Origin: Lewinellaceae bacterium
GTDB taxonomy: Bacteria; Bacteroidota; Bacteroidia; Chitinophagales; Saprospiraceae
Direction of reading: 5' to 3'
DNA length: 64,000 nucleotides
Assembly (NCBI GenBank): GCA_024644235.1
Contig: JAHELJ010000004.1
Location: forward strand, 1 to 64,000
The number at the start of each line of letters is the position of its first letter. The first letter of the stretch is position 1. Positions 8,693-17,473 of the stretch are shown here, piece after piece. The translations under genes and the position numbers were made by a program. The notes beneath the pieces were generated by a model. The model was not told the DNA's origin. It saw nothing but the letters and a program-made list of their open reading frames with translations, and made no database searches.

Positions 8693-10165
8693 ATGAAAAA
8701 GACTTGGGCAAGGATAGTCATTATAATTTGCTGTACTACCATCGGTTTATCCGTTTCGGGCCAGAATATGCTAGTGCTTTCTGCCGATGATCTTCGAGAC
8801 AAGATCCGGGGTGGCTTGCTGGGGCAGATTCTGGGTAACCTCAATGGCATCCCACATGAAATGAAATACATAGACCTACCCGGTGCTGTAGAGAACTATG
8901 TGCCGTCATTGCCGGAAGGAGCCCGTACCGATGACGATACGGACTTTGAGTGGGTCTACATCGTGGAGATGCAGGAGCAGAATGAAATATTCTTGTCCGC
9001 TGCAGAAATAGCCAGACTATGGCGTGAGCGGATCAATCGACGCATTTGGTGTTCTAACCAATATGCAAGGCAACTTATGGACATTGGCCTGGAGCCGCCT
9101 TTGACGGGCAACGTGTTGCTCAACCCCTGGGCAGAGTTCAATATTTCCGGACAGTTTCTTTGCGAGACATTTGGGCTATTGGCTCCGGGAATGCCGCAGA
9201 CCGCATCACGGATTGGCTTGAATTATACCCGGGTCGCTATCGATGGTGAACCGGCCCAGACCACTCAGCTCTTTAATACGATGATTGCCACTGCTTTTCG
9301 AACGTCCAACATCGGCGAGATCCTGGATGCTGGGCTCAAAGCGGTCGATCCCAACAGCTCCCTTGTACAAATCATCGATAAGGTACGGTCCTGGCATGCT
9401 GCTTATCCGGATGATTGGCAGAATACTCGGCAGTTGCTGAAAGATGCCTACAGCCAAGTGGGTGGTGAAATGAGAGATAGAAATGGCTACGAACTGAATA
9501 CAGCTGCAACCATAGCCGCTCTGCTATACGGCAATGGAGATTTTGCCAAGACCTTGCAGATCGCGTTTAATTTCGGTTGGGATTGTGACAACACCGCCGC
9601 AACCGCGGGGACTATCCTCGGTGTGACAAAGGGATACAAATGGATGCTGTCTCAGGGTTGGACCATTGTGGATCGATACAAGAACACCACCCGAGACAAC
9701 ATGCCGATGGATGAAACAATTACCAGCTTTGCAGATCGATTAATTGATTTAGCCGAGAAAGTCGTCATGGTAAACGGTGGGAGCAGGACTTGGGATGAGG
9801 GAAGTGTTCTTTACACAATACCGATAGAGGCACCGAAGGTAGTGTTGCCATTTTTAGACAACATCGATCTTACTATTAAGATGCGAAACGATTTGCACCA
9901 GCAAATTCAACAAGATGTGCAGAGCAGCGATACTCAAGCACAGGCCAGAGGTGCTTACCTGGCGATTTGTCTTGAGCTAGAGAATGAGATGAAGACCCAA
10001 ACACCTGGGGAATGGAGTCAAGCACTAAGTTCTCTTAGGGGGTTTGAGCAGATTACGCAAGTATTATTTCATCACTCCCCGGTGCCGGCAGCCAAAGCGC
10101 TGCAAGATAAAGTGATTAGAGCCGGTATCAAGCCGCCATTGGATAAGAAACCTCTTTGGGAATAG
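8693..10165 (+). CDS. Secreted ADP-ribosylglycohydrolase family protein
   Basis: The 490-residue protein has a signal peptide (residues 1 to about 22, ending VSGQ). It then begins with LRDKIRGGLLGQILGN, the usual opening helix of the ADP-ribosylglycohydrolase (DraG/ARH) fold. The metal-binding signature appears as RTDDDTDFEW (Thr78, Asp79-81, Asp83). The second metal site appears as WDCDNTAATAG (Asp297, Asp299, Asn300, Thr301), the position of GDTDT in ARH1. Known members remove ADP-ribose from proteins or related substrates using two Mg ions. This one is exported, so its substrate is unlikely to be a cytosolic protein. About 110 extra C-terminal residues are helical and of unknown role. It is the only plus-strand gene among the cyclase paralogues. 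Confidence 0.85.
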   Translation: MKKTWARIVIIICCTTIGLSVSGQNMLVLSADDLRDKIRGGLLGQILGNLNGIPHEMKYIDLPGAVENYVPSLPEGARTDDDTDFEWVYIVEMQEQNEIFLSAAEIARLWRERINRRIWCSNQYARQLMDIGLEPPLTGNVLLNPWAEFNISGQFLCETFGLLAPGMPQTASRIGLNYTRVAIDGEPAQTTQLFNTMIATAFRTSNIGEILDAGLKAVDPNSSLVQIIDKVRSWHAAYPDDWQNTRQLLKDAYSQVGGEMRDRNGYELNTAATIAALLYGNGDFAKTLQIAFNFGWDCDNTAATAGTILGVTKGYKWMLSQGWTIVDRYKNTTRDNMPMDETITSFADRLIDLAEKVVMVNGGSRTWDEGSVLYTIPIEAPKVVLPFLDNIDLTIKMRNDLHQQIQQDVQSSDTQAQARGAYLAICLELENEMKTQTPGEWSQALSSLRGFEQITQVLFHHSPVPAAKALQDKVIRAGIKPPLDKKPLWE

Positions 10166-10193
10166 AGGTGAGGTGGAGGCTAAGTCGTCGCAT

Positions 10194-10517
10194 TTAGACT
10201 TTACCGCTAGGCTTGACATGCATTCTCATCTCTCCCAGATGCATCCCGATGCGTACCTGCACCTGGTCATTTTCTGTGTACGACTTTTGGAGCGCCATGG
10301 CACATAGGGCTCCAAATACTGAGATCTCAAATGCCAATAAGCATCCGTCTCCGAAGTACTGGACAATCTGACCACCATAGGCATTGGTTTCTCGCTCCAG
10401 TACCTCTTTAAAACGGTTGAGACATTGCAGAGCCTGTTCCTCATCCTGCTGCATGAGGGCAGTATAACCAGCGATGTCTGCAAAAAGAATAGCAGCGAGT
10501 TTGCGTGTTTCGGACAT
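10194..10517 (-). pseudogene. Truncated cyclase paralogue (paralogue 3, N-terminal fragment)
   Basis: The 107-residue frame starts MSETRKLAAILFADIAGYT and keeps Asp14, Gln53 and Asp57 of the cyclase domain. It matches the paralogues up to VRIGMHLGEM (about residue 97) and then runs into ten unrelated residues and a stop. The second half of the catalytic domain (the GDGVNIASR region), the membrane helix and the TPRs are missing, so it cannot be an active cyclase alone. Its upstream element is intact, so it may still be expressed. The break lies 28 bp beyond the end of the ADP-ribosylglycohydrolase gene. Confidence 0.85.
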
Positions 10518-10540
10518 GAATGATCGACGGGCTTGGATGG

Positions 10541-10555
10541 ATAAGTTACGTAATC
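10541..10555 (-). promoter_or_regulatory. Conserved cyclase-family promoter-like element, copy 3
   Basis: On the minus strand it reads GATTACGTAACTTAT, 23 bp before the start codon at 10517. The ~55-bp leader is almost the same as that of paralogue 4 (13339-13385), so the two genes share a recent ancestor including the promoter. Confidence 0.5.
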
Positions 10556-11127
10556 CCAGCTAAAAGTGGCGTGCGGTGTGGAGCGGGGGACATAAGATCA
10601 AAGTGGCGTGCGACATGGGGCATGAGATGAGAGTTTAAAAGTTTAAAAGTTGATGAGTTCAAAAGAATTATTCGGTGACAGTATTCAGTGATCAGCCCAG
10701 GATTAAAAGATGAGTTAAAAAGATCCAGGGATTGACTTCTGTCTATTAGTGGCTAGTGATTTGCCTTTGGCCATCTATCATTCACCCGTTGATCGTTAGT
10801 CGTTTATCCTATTGCCACAGCCTTCATTTGTGAGTTTAACAATTTATGAGTTGATGAGTTATCGAGATCTGGGGAATTAACTCCAATCGTTTAGTTAGCT
10901 AAACTAGCCTTTTACCTTTGGCCATTTACCTTTGACCCGTTTATCGTTGATCGTTAGTCGTTTGTCCTTTTTGCCACAGCCTTCATTTGTAAGTTTAACA
11001 ATTTATGAGTTGATGAGTTATCGAGATCTGGGGAATTAACTCCAATCTTTTAGCTAGTTAAGCTAGCCTTCACCTTTGGCCATTTACCTTTGACCCGTTT
11101 ATCGTTGATCGTTACCGTTGACCTCCC
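10556..11127. repeat. Repeat block with two tandem 159-bp units
   Basis: No gene is seen. After GTGGCGTGCGGY units (10564-10632) come two tandem copies of a 159-bp unit that start at gccacagcc (10814 and 10973). Each contains gagttgatgagttatcgagatctgg-type sequence, a TAGCTAG-like palindrome (about 10893-10912 and 11050-11068), cctttggccatttacc, and a GTTTATC/GTTGATC/GTTAGTC heptamer run. The block ends at the stop codon of the next cyclase gene. Confidence 0.8.
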
Positions 11128-13338
11128 TCATTTGGGTTCAGTAAATTCCACAAAAGGTGGATAATCGTGAATGACTTTTAGCAAAGCATTGTGGCGATGA
11201 CTGTACCAATCCCATTCATAGCCTTCGTCTTCCGCCTGCTTCAAAAGCTCCATTGCTCGCTCCGGATTGCGATGTGCTTCAATCACAGCAAGAGCATAGG
11301 TAGTGGAACCAGGAAAAGCATCGCCACGCGTTTGAAGATCTTCTATATAGGCTTCCAACTCGGCTTCACGCCCTAACTTTAAGAGGGCTACCCCTTTCTG
11401 TTCACCCATGAAATTCACCCCGTAATCATTCCACAACTTGACCGCTTCGGCATACATCTGTTCGTATTCACCTTTGATGTAGTGAATGAAGGCTTTGTTG
11501 GTGCTAAGGAAAAGGTATTGGGCCTCTGAGGTGGCAAACCGTTCTTCGGCAAGAGCAAGATACTTGGGTAAAATATCGATGCCATCATTGACGTACATTT
11601 CGGTGCACAATGAAGTTAACAGAAGGGAGTAGTCGTAATACCCGCCATATTGGATCGGGTGTTCTCTGTAAAAGGCTAGCATTTGGTCTAGTTCATCGAG
11701 CCGATCCAATCTTGCCAGAAGCCGAACATGGACGCAAACCGCGTCGAAAAATATCGGCCTTGCTGGAAAGGCTTCGATTTCAGCCAAGGCTGCATCATAG
11801 CGACCCAGGTCGTACAGAGCATTTACCAGTCTGCCCAGTATATATCCATCGGCAGTATCACGGACAACCGGAGTGAATAAGGCTTCTTTTTCGACTACAG
11901 CATTTAGCTCATTGGCGAATCGACTGAAGGTGATCGACTGGGTAGCATGGTAATCAAGATTGAATTGCTCGTAGATTTGCCATTCGAATGCTGCAGCACC
12001 CGCTATATCGCCTGAACTTAGTGACTCAATACTCTGCCAGCGCAGCTTTTGAAAGGGAGAAAAGAAGTCTTGGCGTTGTCGCAATCTTGTGAGAGATGAT
12101 TCCTTCAACTCTAGCATGAAGCCCCATCTACTAATAGCAAATAGAGCAAAGAGTGGCTCAGCAAATGTCGAATCCAATGACAGCGCTTTTTCATATAGCT
12201 CGATCTTTCTTGCATAGGGAAAGTCTTCTTCCATGAATAGCGCTTGTGTGTAAGCTTCATAGGCATCATAGCGTGGAGGTTGCCCGGGATAGGTGGCACC
12301 GAGATTCCAGTAGCCGATGAGTTTTTGCTGTAAATCTATAAGGGTTGGCATGGGATCATCCTTACTCGCATTGAGAGGATTGAGTGCATGTAGGATCTGG
12401 TTGGTTTTGACATCGACCACATCGCAAGTGACCACCAATTGTTCGGAACCCTGTTTGTAGTAGCGCCCACGTATCACGACCTGTGCTCCTTCCGGGATGC
12501 CTGCATCAGCCAACCCACCAGCATAAAAGTCTTCTTCGTTTTCCCGGATTACAGTAGCCTCGCCTGCCTCAAGCAGGCCACTGCTGATCCAGTCCTGTGC
12601 CATGAGGCCAAACGCATTGAGGCTTGGATCCATCGTTTGATTTTCGAAAGGAAGAATGGCAACTGGTCTTTCAATGATATCCTTTGATAATGGAGAAGCC
12701 GAACCCTTACCTAGTGCCCATGCCACACCGGCTATGATCAGCACACCGATCACTATGGCCGGGATCATCCACTTAGGACGTGGTTTGGTCACGGGTGCCT
12801 CCAACTTGCCTTGCATTTCCTCCCGCTGGGGCACTACAAATCCGGGATTAGCAAGGGCAAAGACTTCAACTGGTTCATCAACATTCTTGAAGTCAAAACT
12901 GCCTAGCGAAGCCAGCAGGAATTCTGATTTATTCTTTACCTGATTTCGCACCGATCTAGACATCAGTATTGAACCTGGTATGCCCAGGGATTCTATTCGC
13001 GAGGCCACATTTACACCATCTCCATAGACATTATCTGCTTTATACAGGACCTCTCCTAAATGTATGCCGATGCGTACCGGTAGTGCTGGCTCAATCCCAA
13101 ATCCTTGCTGCAATGCAATGGCACAGGTCACTGCATTCGTTGAACTTTCAAAGGAAAGCAGGCAGCCATCGCCAAAATACTGCACGATCTCACCGCGGTG
13201 CTGATGCGTCTGCTTCTCCAGTACCTCTTTGAAACGATTGAGGAACAGCAAGGCCTGCTGCTCATCTTTTTGCATTAAGGCGGTATAGCCAGCAATGTCG
13301 GCGAAGAGGATGGTAGCTAGCTTGCGTATTTCGGACAT
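11128..13338 (-). CDS. Class III nucleotide cyclase with TM and TPR-like sensor region (paralogue 4)
   Basis: The 736-residue protein starts MSEIRKLATILFADIAGYT. Cyclase domain at about 1-165 with Asp14, Asp57, Asn110 and Arg114; Gln53 and Asn103 replace the canonical Lys and Asp. A membrane helix lies at about 203-222 (WMIPAIVIGVLIIAGVAWAL). The following domain begins RPVAILPFENQTMDPSLNAFGLMAQDWISSG, and TPR-like helices continue to the C-terminus. It is closest to paralogue 5 throughout, sharing the GKGS-SPLS tract after the membrane helix and the ending YDxxPxFxELTEPK-like, so these two are the youngest full-length pair. Catalysis is inferred; the nucleotide product cannot be read from the sequence. 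Confidence 0.87.
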   Translation of the reverse strand: MSEIRKLATILFADIAGYTALMQKDEQQALLFLNRFKEVLEKQTHQHRGEIVQYFGDGCLLSFESSTNAVTCAIALQQGFGIEPALPVRIGIHLGEVLYKADNVYGDGVNVASRIESLGIPGSILMSRSVRNQVKNKSEFLLASLGSFDFKNVDEPVEVFALANPGFVVPQREEMQGKLEAPVTKPRPKWMIPAIVIGVLIIAGVAWALGKGSASPLSKDIIERPVAILPFENQTMDPSLNAFGLMAQDWISSGLLEAGEATVIRENEEDFYAGGLADAGIPEGAQVVIRGRYYKQGSEQLVVTCDVVDVKTNQILHALNPLNASKDDPMPTLIDLQQKLIGYWNLGATYPGQPPRYDAYEAYTQALFMEEDFPYARKIELYEKALSLDSTFAEPLFALFAISRWGFMLELKESSLTRLRQRQDFFSPFQKLRWQSIESLSSGDIAGAAAFEWQIYEQFNLDYHATQSITFSRFANELNAVVEKEALFTPVVRDTADGYILGRLVNALYDLGRYDAALAEIEAFPARPIFFDAVCVHVRLLARLDRLDELDQMLAFYREHPIQYGGYYDYSLLLTSLCTEMYVNDGIDILPKYLALAEERFATSEAQYLFLSTNKAFIHYIKGEYEQMYAEAVKLWNDYGVNFMGEQKGVALLKLGREAELEAYIEDLQTRGDAFPGSTTYALAVIEAHRNPERAMELLKQAEDEGYEWDWYSHRHNALLKVIHDYPPFVEFTEPK

Positions 13339-13363
13339 GAATGATCAACGGGAGCTTGGATGT

Positions 13364-13378
13364 ATAAGTTACGTAATC
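13364..13378 (-). promoter_or_regulatory. Conserved cyclase-family promoter-like element, copy 4
   Basis: On the minus strand it reads GATTACGTAACTTAT, identical to copy 3, 25 bp before the start codon at 13338. Confidence 0.5.
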
Positions 13379-13590
13379 CCAGCTTAAAGTGGCGTGCGGC
13401 ATGGGACGTGGGGCATGAGATCACCGTCTTAAAGTTTAAAAGTTGAAGAGTTAAAAAAGATCCAGGGATTTGACTCCAATTTTTGGAGGCTAATGCTTCA
13501 AGTTTGGCGATCTATCGGTGATCCGTTGATCGTTTGTCGTTAGTCTCTGTCTCAGCATTTTGCCCTTTAATCGTTTGCCCTTGATCGCTC
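13379..13590. repeat. Short repeat block
   Basis: It holds one GTGGCGTGCGGC unit (13385-13424), a gttgaagagttaaaaaagatccaggg segment and a heptamer run near 13518-13545 (GTTGATC GTTTGTC GTTAGTC). No gene is seen. Confidence 0.7.
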
Positions 13591-15825
13591 CTATTTCGGT
13601 TCGGTCAGCTCCATAAATTCTGGATACTGCATCAATTCTTTTGCCAGTACATCGTAGCGGTAATTGTACCAGTCGTAATCAAAACCATTCTCATTGGCTT
13701 GCCGCAGATGGACAATGGCTTTTTCGATATTTCCCCGGTGACCTTCAAACATCCCTCTAGCATAATCCAAGGCACCCGGGTAGTGCTCCCCATCTTCAAT
13801 AAGATGATCAAGCCATTGCCGTGCTTCCTTTTCCTTTCCCAATTTAAGTAGACAGATGGCTGGAGCTTCAGTAAACAGTACTTTTCCTGCCGGGCTGTTA
13901 TTGTAGAAATACATGGCGGCGTCATAAGCAGTCTGATAGTCTTTACGGAGGTAGGCGAGGGCCATATCGTTTGCGGGAGACCACATGTTCCGTTCATGTT
14001 TGTCCAGCCATTCTTCCCAGATATCCAGGTAGCGGTCAAGCAGTTCTTGCTTTCCCGCCTTATTCAGTTCGATGACAATGGGAAAAAGTAAGAAAGAGGG
14101 TGGCACTGGTCCAACGTACTCCAGTTTGCAAGAGCGATAATATTGCAACATACTGTCTACAGCCTGCATATCCCCTTCCAGAGTCAGAGCCCGCAGATGA
14201 ATAAGAGCAATGTGTCCGCTGACGATAGGATATTGTACTTGTGAGATCACCTTCGAAACGGTGTCATACTGACCGTCGATACATAATGCGGCTAGATAAT
14301 AAGACAGGTAGCCGTGCTGATCAGCCCGGCTTTCAAATTTTGGATTCTCGCGTTTTACGATTTCCGGGAACAAACGAAGGTTAAGCGAAGACCGGTTGGC
14401 CGAGTTGTTGTAATACATAGCATAGTAGGCCTGTCGAGACTGGTGATATTTATCATAAATCTGCCAAGCCACATCGGCTCCTGCCTCAAAATCGCCGAGC
14501 GCCCGGGCTCGACCGCTTTTCACGGTCAATCTTTCGTATTCATTTAAGTCTGATTCCCGCTTCTCCAACCAAACCAAAGCCGTGTCGACAATGTCACGAT
14601 CACCAGAGTTTACACCTTGCCAGAGCAGGTTGATTCCTGGTTGAATAAATTCGGGGTCGAGCTCCATGGCTCTCAGATAATGCCCTTTACGTTCCTGGTG
14701 TGCATCCCCTGGCAGCATCTGCGCCTTGATCATCTCATCGTAAGCGTCGAAACGAGGTGGCTTTTTCTCATAGTAGCCGTCTCCTACCACCCAGTAACCC
14801 AGAATTTGTTGTTGGATAGATTCTATCAGGGCCATTGGATCGTTTTTACCTCCGACAAAAGGCTCCGGTGAGTAAATGGCTTCTTTGGTATTGGCGTCGA
14901 TGATCTCTGCCATTACGGTGATTTCGCTTTCACCCTGGGGATAGTAGCGACCTTTAATCAGTACTTCAGCTCCCTGCGGCAGATAAGCCGGATCATTCTT
15001 TAGACCTGCCAGGATCACTTTAGGATCTTCTTTGATTACCCGGGTCTCTCCAGTTTCCAGAAGACCCTGGCTGATCCAGTCCATGGCCATGAGCCCAAAA
15101 GCATCCATACTTTCCTGCATGGTTTGGTTTTCGAAGGGCATCACCGCTACCGGTCGCTTACGGGTCTCCAGTGACAACGGTGAACCCGAACCTTTACCCA
15201 TGAGCCAGGCCGCAGCCGCAATTACCAGTCCTCCGACGAGCAGCGCTGGCACCAACCACCTGGATGACGCTTTGGGCTGTGGGGACTTTAGCTTGCCCTC
15301 CATCTCTTCGCGTCTGGGCACTACAAATCCTGGGTTAGCCAAGGCATAGACTTCGACCGGTTCGTCTACATTCTTGAAGTCAAAGTCTCCGAGGGAAACC
15401 AACAGGAAATCTCCTTTATTCTTGATTTGGTCACGCACTGTGCGAGACATGAGGATCGCACCAGGTATGCCTATTGATTCAATCCGGGAGGCAATATTGA
15501 CGCCATCGCCATAAACGTTGTTTTCTTTGAAAAGCACCTCTCCCATATGAATGCCGATTCTTACCGGAACAACAGGTTCAGCGCTGAAAGCGTGCTGGAG
15601 GGCGACAGCACAATTGACTGCCTTCGTTGAACTTTCAAAGGAAAGCAAACAACCATCACCAAAATATTGGACAATACTACCCTGGTGGGCAGCAGTCTCT
15701 TTCTCAAGTACTTCTTTGAAGCGATTGAGGTGCTGAATGGCCAACTTTTCATCCTTCTGCATGAGGGCAGTGTAGCCTGCAATGTCGGCGAAAAGGATAG
15801 TAGCTAGTTTGCGTGTTTCGGACAT
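13591..15825 (-). CDS. Class III nucleotide cyclase with TM and TPR-like sensor region (paralogue 5)
   Basis: The start is placed at MSETRKLATI (15825), matching the paralogues; an upstream in-frame ATG at 15879 would overlap the shared promoter-like element and is unlikely. The 744-residue protein has the cyclase domain with Asp14, Asp57, Asn110 and Arg114 and the Gln53/Asn103 pair. A membrane helix follows at about 205-225 (LVPALLVGGLVIAAAAWLMG), then RPVAVMPFENQTMQESMDAFGLMAMDWIS and a TPR-like region ending in MELTEPK. It is the upstream-most member of the cluster. Each cyclase gene has its own leader and repeat-filled gap, so the cluster is probably not one operon. Confidence 0.87.
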   Translation of the reverse strand: MSETRKLATILFADIAGYTALMQKDEKLAIQHLNRFKEVLEKETAAHQGSIVQYFGDGCLLSFESSTKAVNCAVALQHAFSAEPVVPVRIGIHMGEVLFKENNVYGDGVNIASRIESIGIPGAILMSRTVRDQIKNKGDFLLVSLGDFDFKNVDEPVEVYALANPGFVVPRREEMEGKLKSPQPKASSRWLVPALLVGGLVIAAAAWLMGKGSGSPLSLETRKRPVAVMPFENQTMQESMDAFGLMAMDWISQGLLETGETRVIKEDPKVILAGLKNDPAYLPQGAEVLIKGRYYPQGESEITVMAEIIDANTKEAIYSPEPFVGGKNDPMALIESIQQQILGYWVVGDGYYEKKPPRFDAYDEMIKAQMLPGDAHQERKGHYLRAMELDPEFIQPGINLLWQGVNSGDRDIVDTALVWLEKRESDLNEYERLTVKSGRARALGDFEAGADVAWQIYDKYHQSRQAYYAMYYNNSANRSSLNLRLFPEIVKRENPKFESRADQHGYLSYYLAALCIDGQYDTVSKVISQVQYPIVSGHIALIHLRALTLEGDMQAVDSMLQYYRSCKLEYVGPVPPSFLLFPIVIELNKAGKQELLDRYLDIWEEWLDKHERNMWSPANDMALAYLRKDYQTAYDAAMYFYNNSPAGKVLFTEAPAICLLKLGKEKEARQWLDHLIEDGEHYPGALDYARGMFEGHRGNIEKAIVHLRQANENGFDYDWYNYRYDVLAKELMQYPEFMELTEPK

Positions 15826-15850
15826 GAGTGCATCGACTTCTACTTTGAAA

Positions 15851-15865
15851 ATAAGGTACGCAAAA
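15851..15865 (-). promoter_or_regulatory. Conserved cyclase-family promoter-like element, copy 5
   Basis: On the minus strand it reads GTTTTGCGTACCTTAT-like, 25 bp before the start codon at 15825. Here the upstream part gives TAGTTTTG, an exact fit to the Bacteroidota -7 consensus TAnnTTTG. That places the shared GTACCTTAT part at about the transcription start. Confidence 0.55.
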
Positions 15866-15972
15866 CTAGGCGAACCCAAGAAGAGTTGTTTTATACCAGG
15901 ATTGAGGATTCAGAAGGCTGAAGCGAAGGGGTAAAGGGTAAATATGAGCTAACACAGAACCGACAAATCAAG

Positions 15973-16293
15973 CTAGTTGTCTCTACTTTCCGCCAGGAAT
16001 TGCAGGGCAGCGGCATCGACGTCTGATCCATATGCTGAAACGAAATAGCCTTTTTTCCCGTCAGTGGTGGACAATTGATAGTAAATCATTGAATCTGCCG
16101 GATTGGACATGCCTTCGAAGCGTCGCATTCCATCTATTCTGATGTCCTGCCTTGAATAGGGCTTTTTCTTAATACAGAGGGATTCTCCGTTAAATGTGAA
16201 TTCATGAACATAATTTTCCTTTTTGCCCTCATGAATAGTATGCACAAGCGTGTCTTCATAAGTTGAATTCGGTAAATCTGGAATTTTCGTCAT
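15973..16293 (-). CDS. Hypothetical protein, 106 residues
   Basis: The frame has ordinary codon use and a soluble, charged composition without signal peptide or membrane helix. Visible features are IDGMRRFEGMSNPADSMIYYQLSTTDGKKGYFVSAYGSD, which reads like a small beta-sheet domain, and an acidic C-terminus. I do not recognise the family. It is divergently transcribed from the coiled-coil gene at 16442, with a 148-bp AT-rich gap that probably holds both promoters. Confidence 0.6.
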   Translation of the reverse strand: MTKIPDLPNSTYEDTLVHTIHEGKKENYVHEFTFNGESLCIKKKPYSRQDIRIDGMRRFEGMSNPADSMIYYQLSTTDGKKGYFVSAYGSDVDAAALQFLAESRDN

Positions 16294-16441
16294 TTCATGA
16301 AATTTTCAAGGGTTTTAACTTTGATTTTGATCGTATTTGTCCAATTTTTCATAATCACATGCTTCAAATCACATAAACAATATTTATCTTTTTTTGTTTA
16401 AATCCCTGTAAATGAACCATTTGAGTTAATTGAAATAAATA

Positions 16442-17158
16442 ATGAAAATAATGATGCGATACATTTTACTCGTACTCCTCATGCTAATGTTTAGCCATAT
16501 TGACGGCTTTTCACAAGAGATTTCTCTTGAGGAGGGATTGATTCAGTATGAAGATCAATTGCACCAATCGGTGCTTGTATCTCTGGACATACCTGAGGAT
16601 GAGGTTAAATCTGGATTCAATGATTTTGTCAGGGAGAATTTTGGTGTCAATTTGAAAGGTTATGGATTATTGACGAGAAAGGATGAGGTCTATACTGATT
16701 TCGAACCCTTACCAGGATTATCTGACGAGTCCATTAAACTCATCGGTATATATCGAAAGAACGACAATCTTATGGAGTTAAACTTATTGTTGCAACGAGA
16801 GAACGGAACGATGGTAGCGGGCGAAAATGATCCCGGCACATTTGAAAATCTCCAGCGAATGGCAAATGAATTTTTACAAACTTTTGTACCCAATTACTAT
16901 TTGCAAATTGTAGAGGAAGGTCAGGATGAGCTCGATGATGCCAGAAAGGAGGTTGAGAAGAAAAAAGATGACTTGCAGCAAAATCGGGAAAAGATTGCGG
17001 ACCTTAAGGAACAAATCCTGAGATTAGAAAATGAAGTGAACGAGTTTGAAAAGGAATTGGTACGACTTGAAGACCAAGCCGAAAAGCAAAGCAAGCAATT
17101 CGACGCATTAAAGAGAAAGCAGAAAGAGGCCCTGTCCAAATTAGCTCAACTAGAATAG
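16442..17158 (+). CDS. Secreted protein with C-terminal coiled coil
   Basis: The 238-residue protein has a signal peptide (MMRYILLVLLMLMFSHIDGFSQ). A globular part of about 135 residues (QEISLEEGLIQYEDQLHQS...VPNYYLQIVEE) follows, and then a long charged coiled coil from about residue 160 to the end (ARKEVEKKKDDLQQN, LKEQILRLENEVNEFEKEL, KQKEALSKLAQLE). It is probably periplasmic. No catalytic motif is seen and the family is not recognised. Confidence 0.75.
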   Translation: MKIMMRYILLVLLMLMFSHIDGFSQEISLEEGLIQYEDQLHQSVLVSLDIPEDEVKSGFNDFVRENFGVNLKGYGLLTRKDEVYTDFEPLPGLSDESIKLIGIYRKNDNLMELNLLLQRENGTMVAGENDPGTFENLQRMANEFLQTFVPNYYLQIVEEGQDELDDARKEVEKKKDDLQQNREKIADLKEQILRLENEVNEFEKELVRLEDQAEKQSKQFDALKRKQKEALSKLAQLE

Positions 17159-17473
17159 ATTTTTCAATAGGCATGGCAGTGACCCGAATAACCTGTGTAT
17201 AAATCTTGATTTGATCAAATCGCTCTAATAGAGCAAGCAAGCTGACTGTTGAGAGCTGGGTATCTTGCAGGGAGGGAACTTTTTAGGGGAATTAAGTGTA
17301 TATGACTTTGTATGATCTTATCTACAGGAGCTGTCGGTATCAGACTAGAGTTGATCTCTCCCTTTAACTCACCAGTGTTCTAGGCGGCCAATATTTTCAC
17401 TTTGTACGGACTCAATTGGCTCTGTGCTGATCAGTCTGCTTTCGTATTTATTGGATTTTATTTAAAGAATTTT

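Noticed and set aside
15826-15879. Extended N-terminus for cyclase paralogue 5 (start at 15879)
   Set aside because: All paralogues start at MSE(T/I)RKLA, and the extension would run over the shared promoter-like element.
17402-17473. Extended N-terminus for the small gene before the sigma factor
   Set aside because: The extra residues are Cys/aromatic-rich and unlike the soluble body. The ATG at 17474 gives a more natural start.
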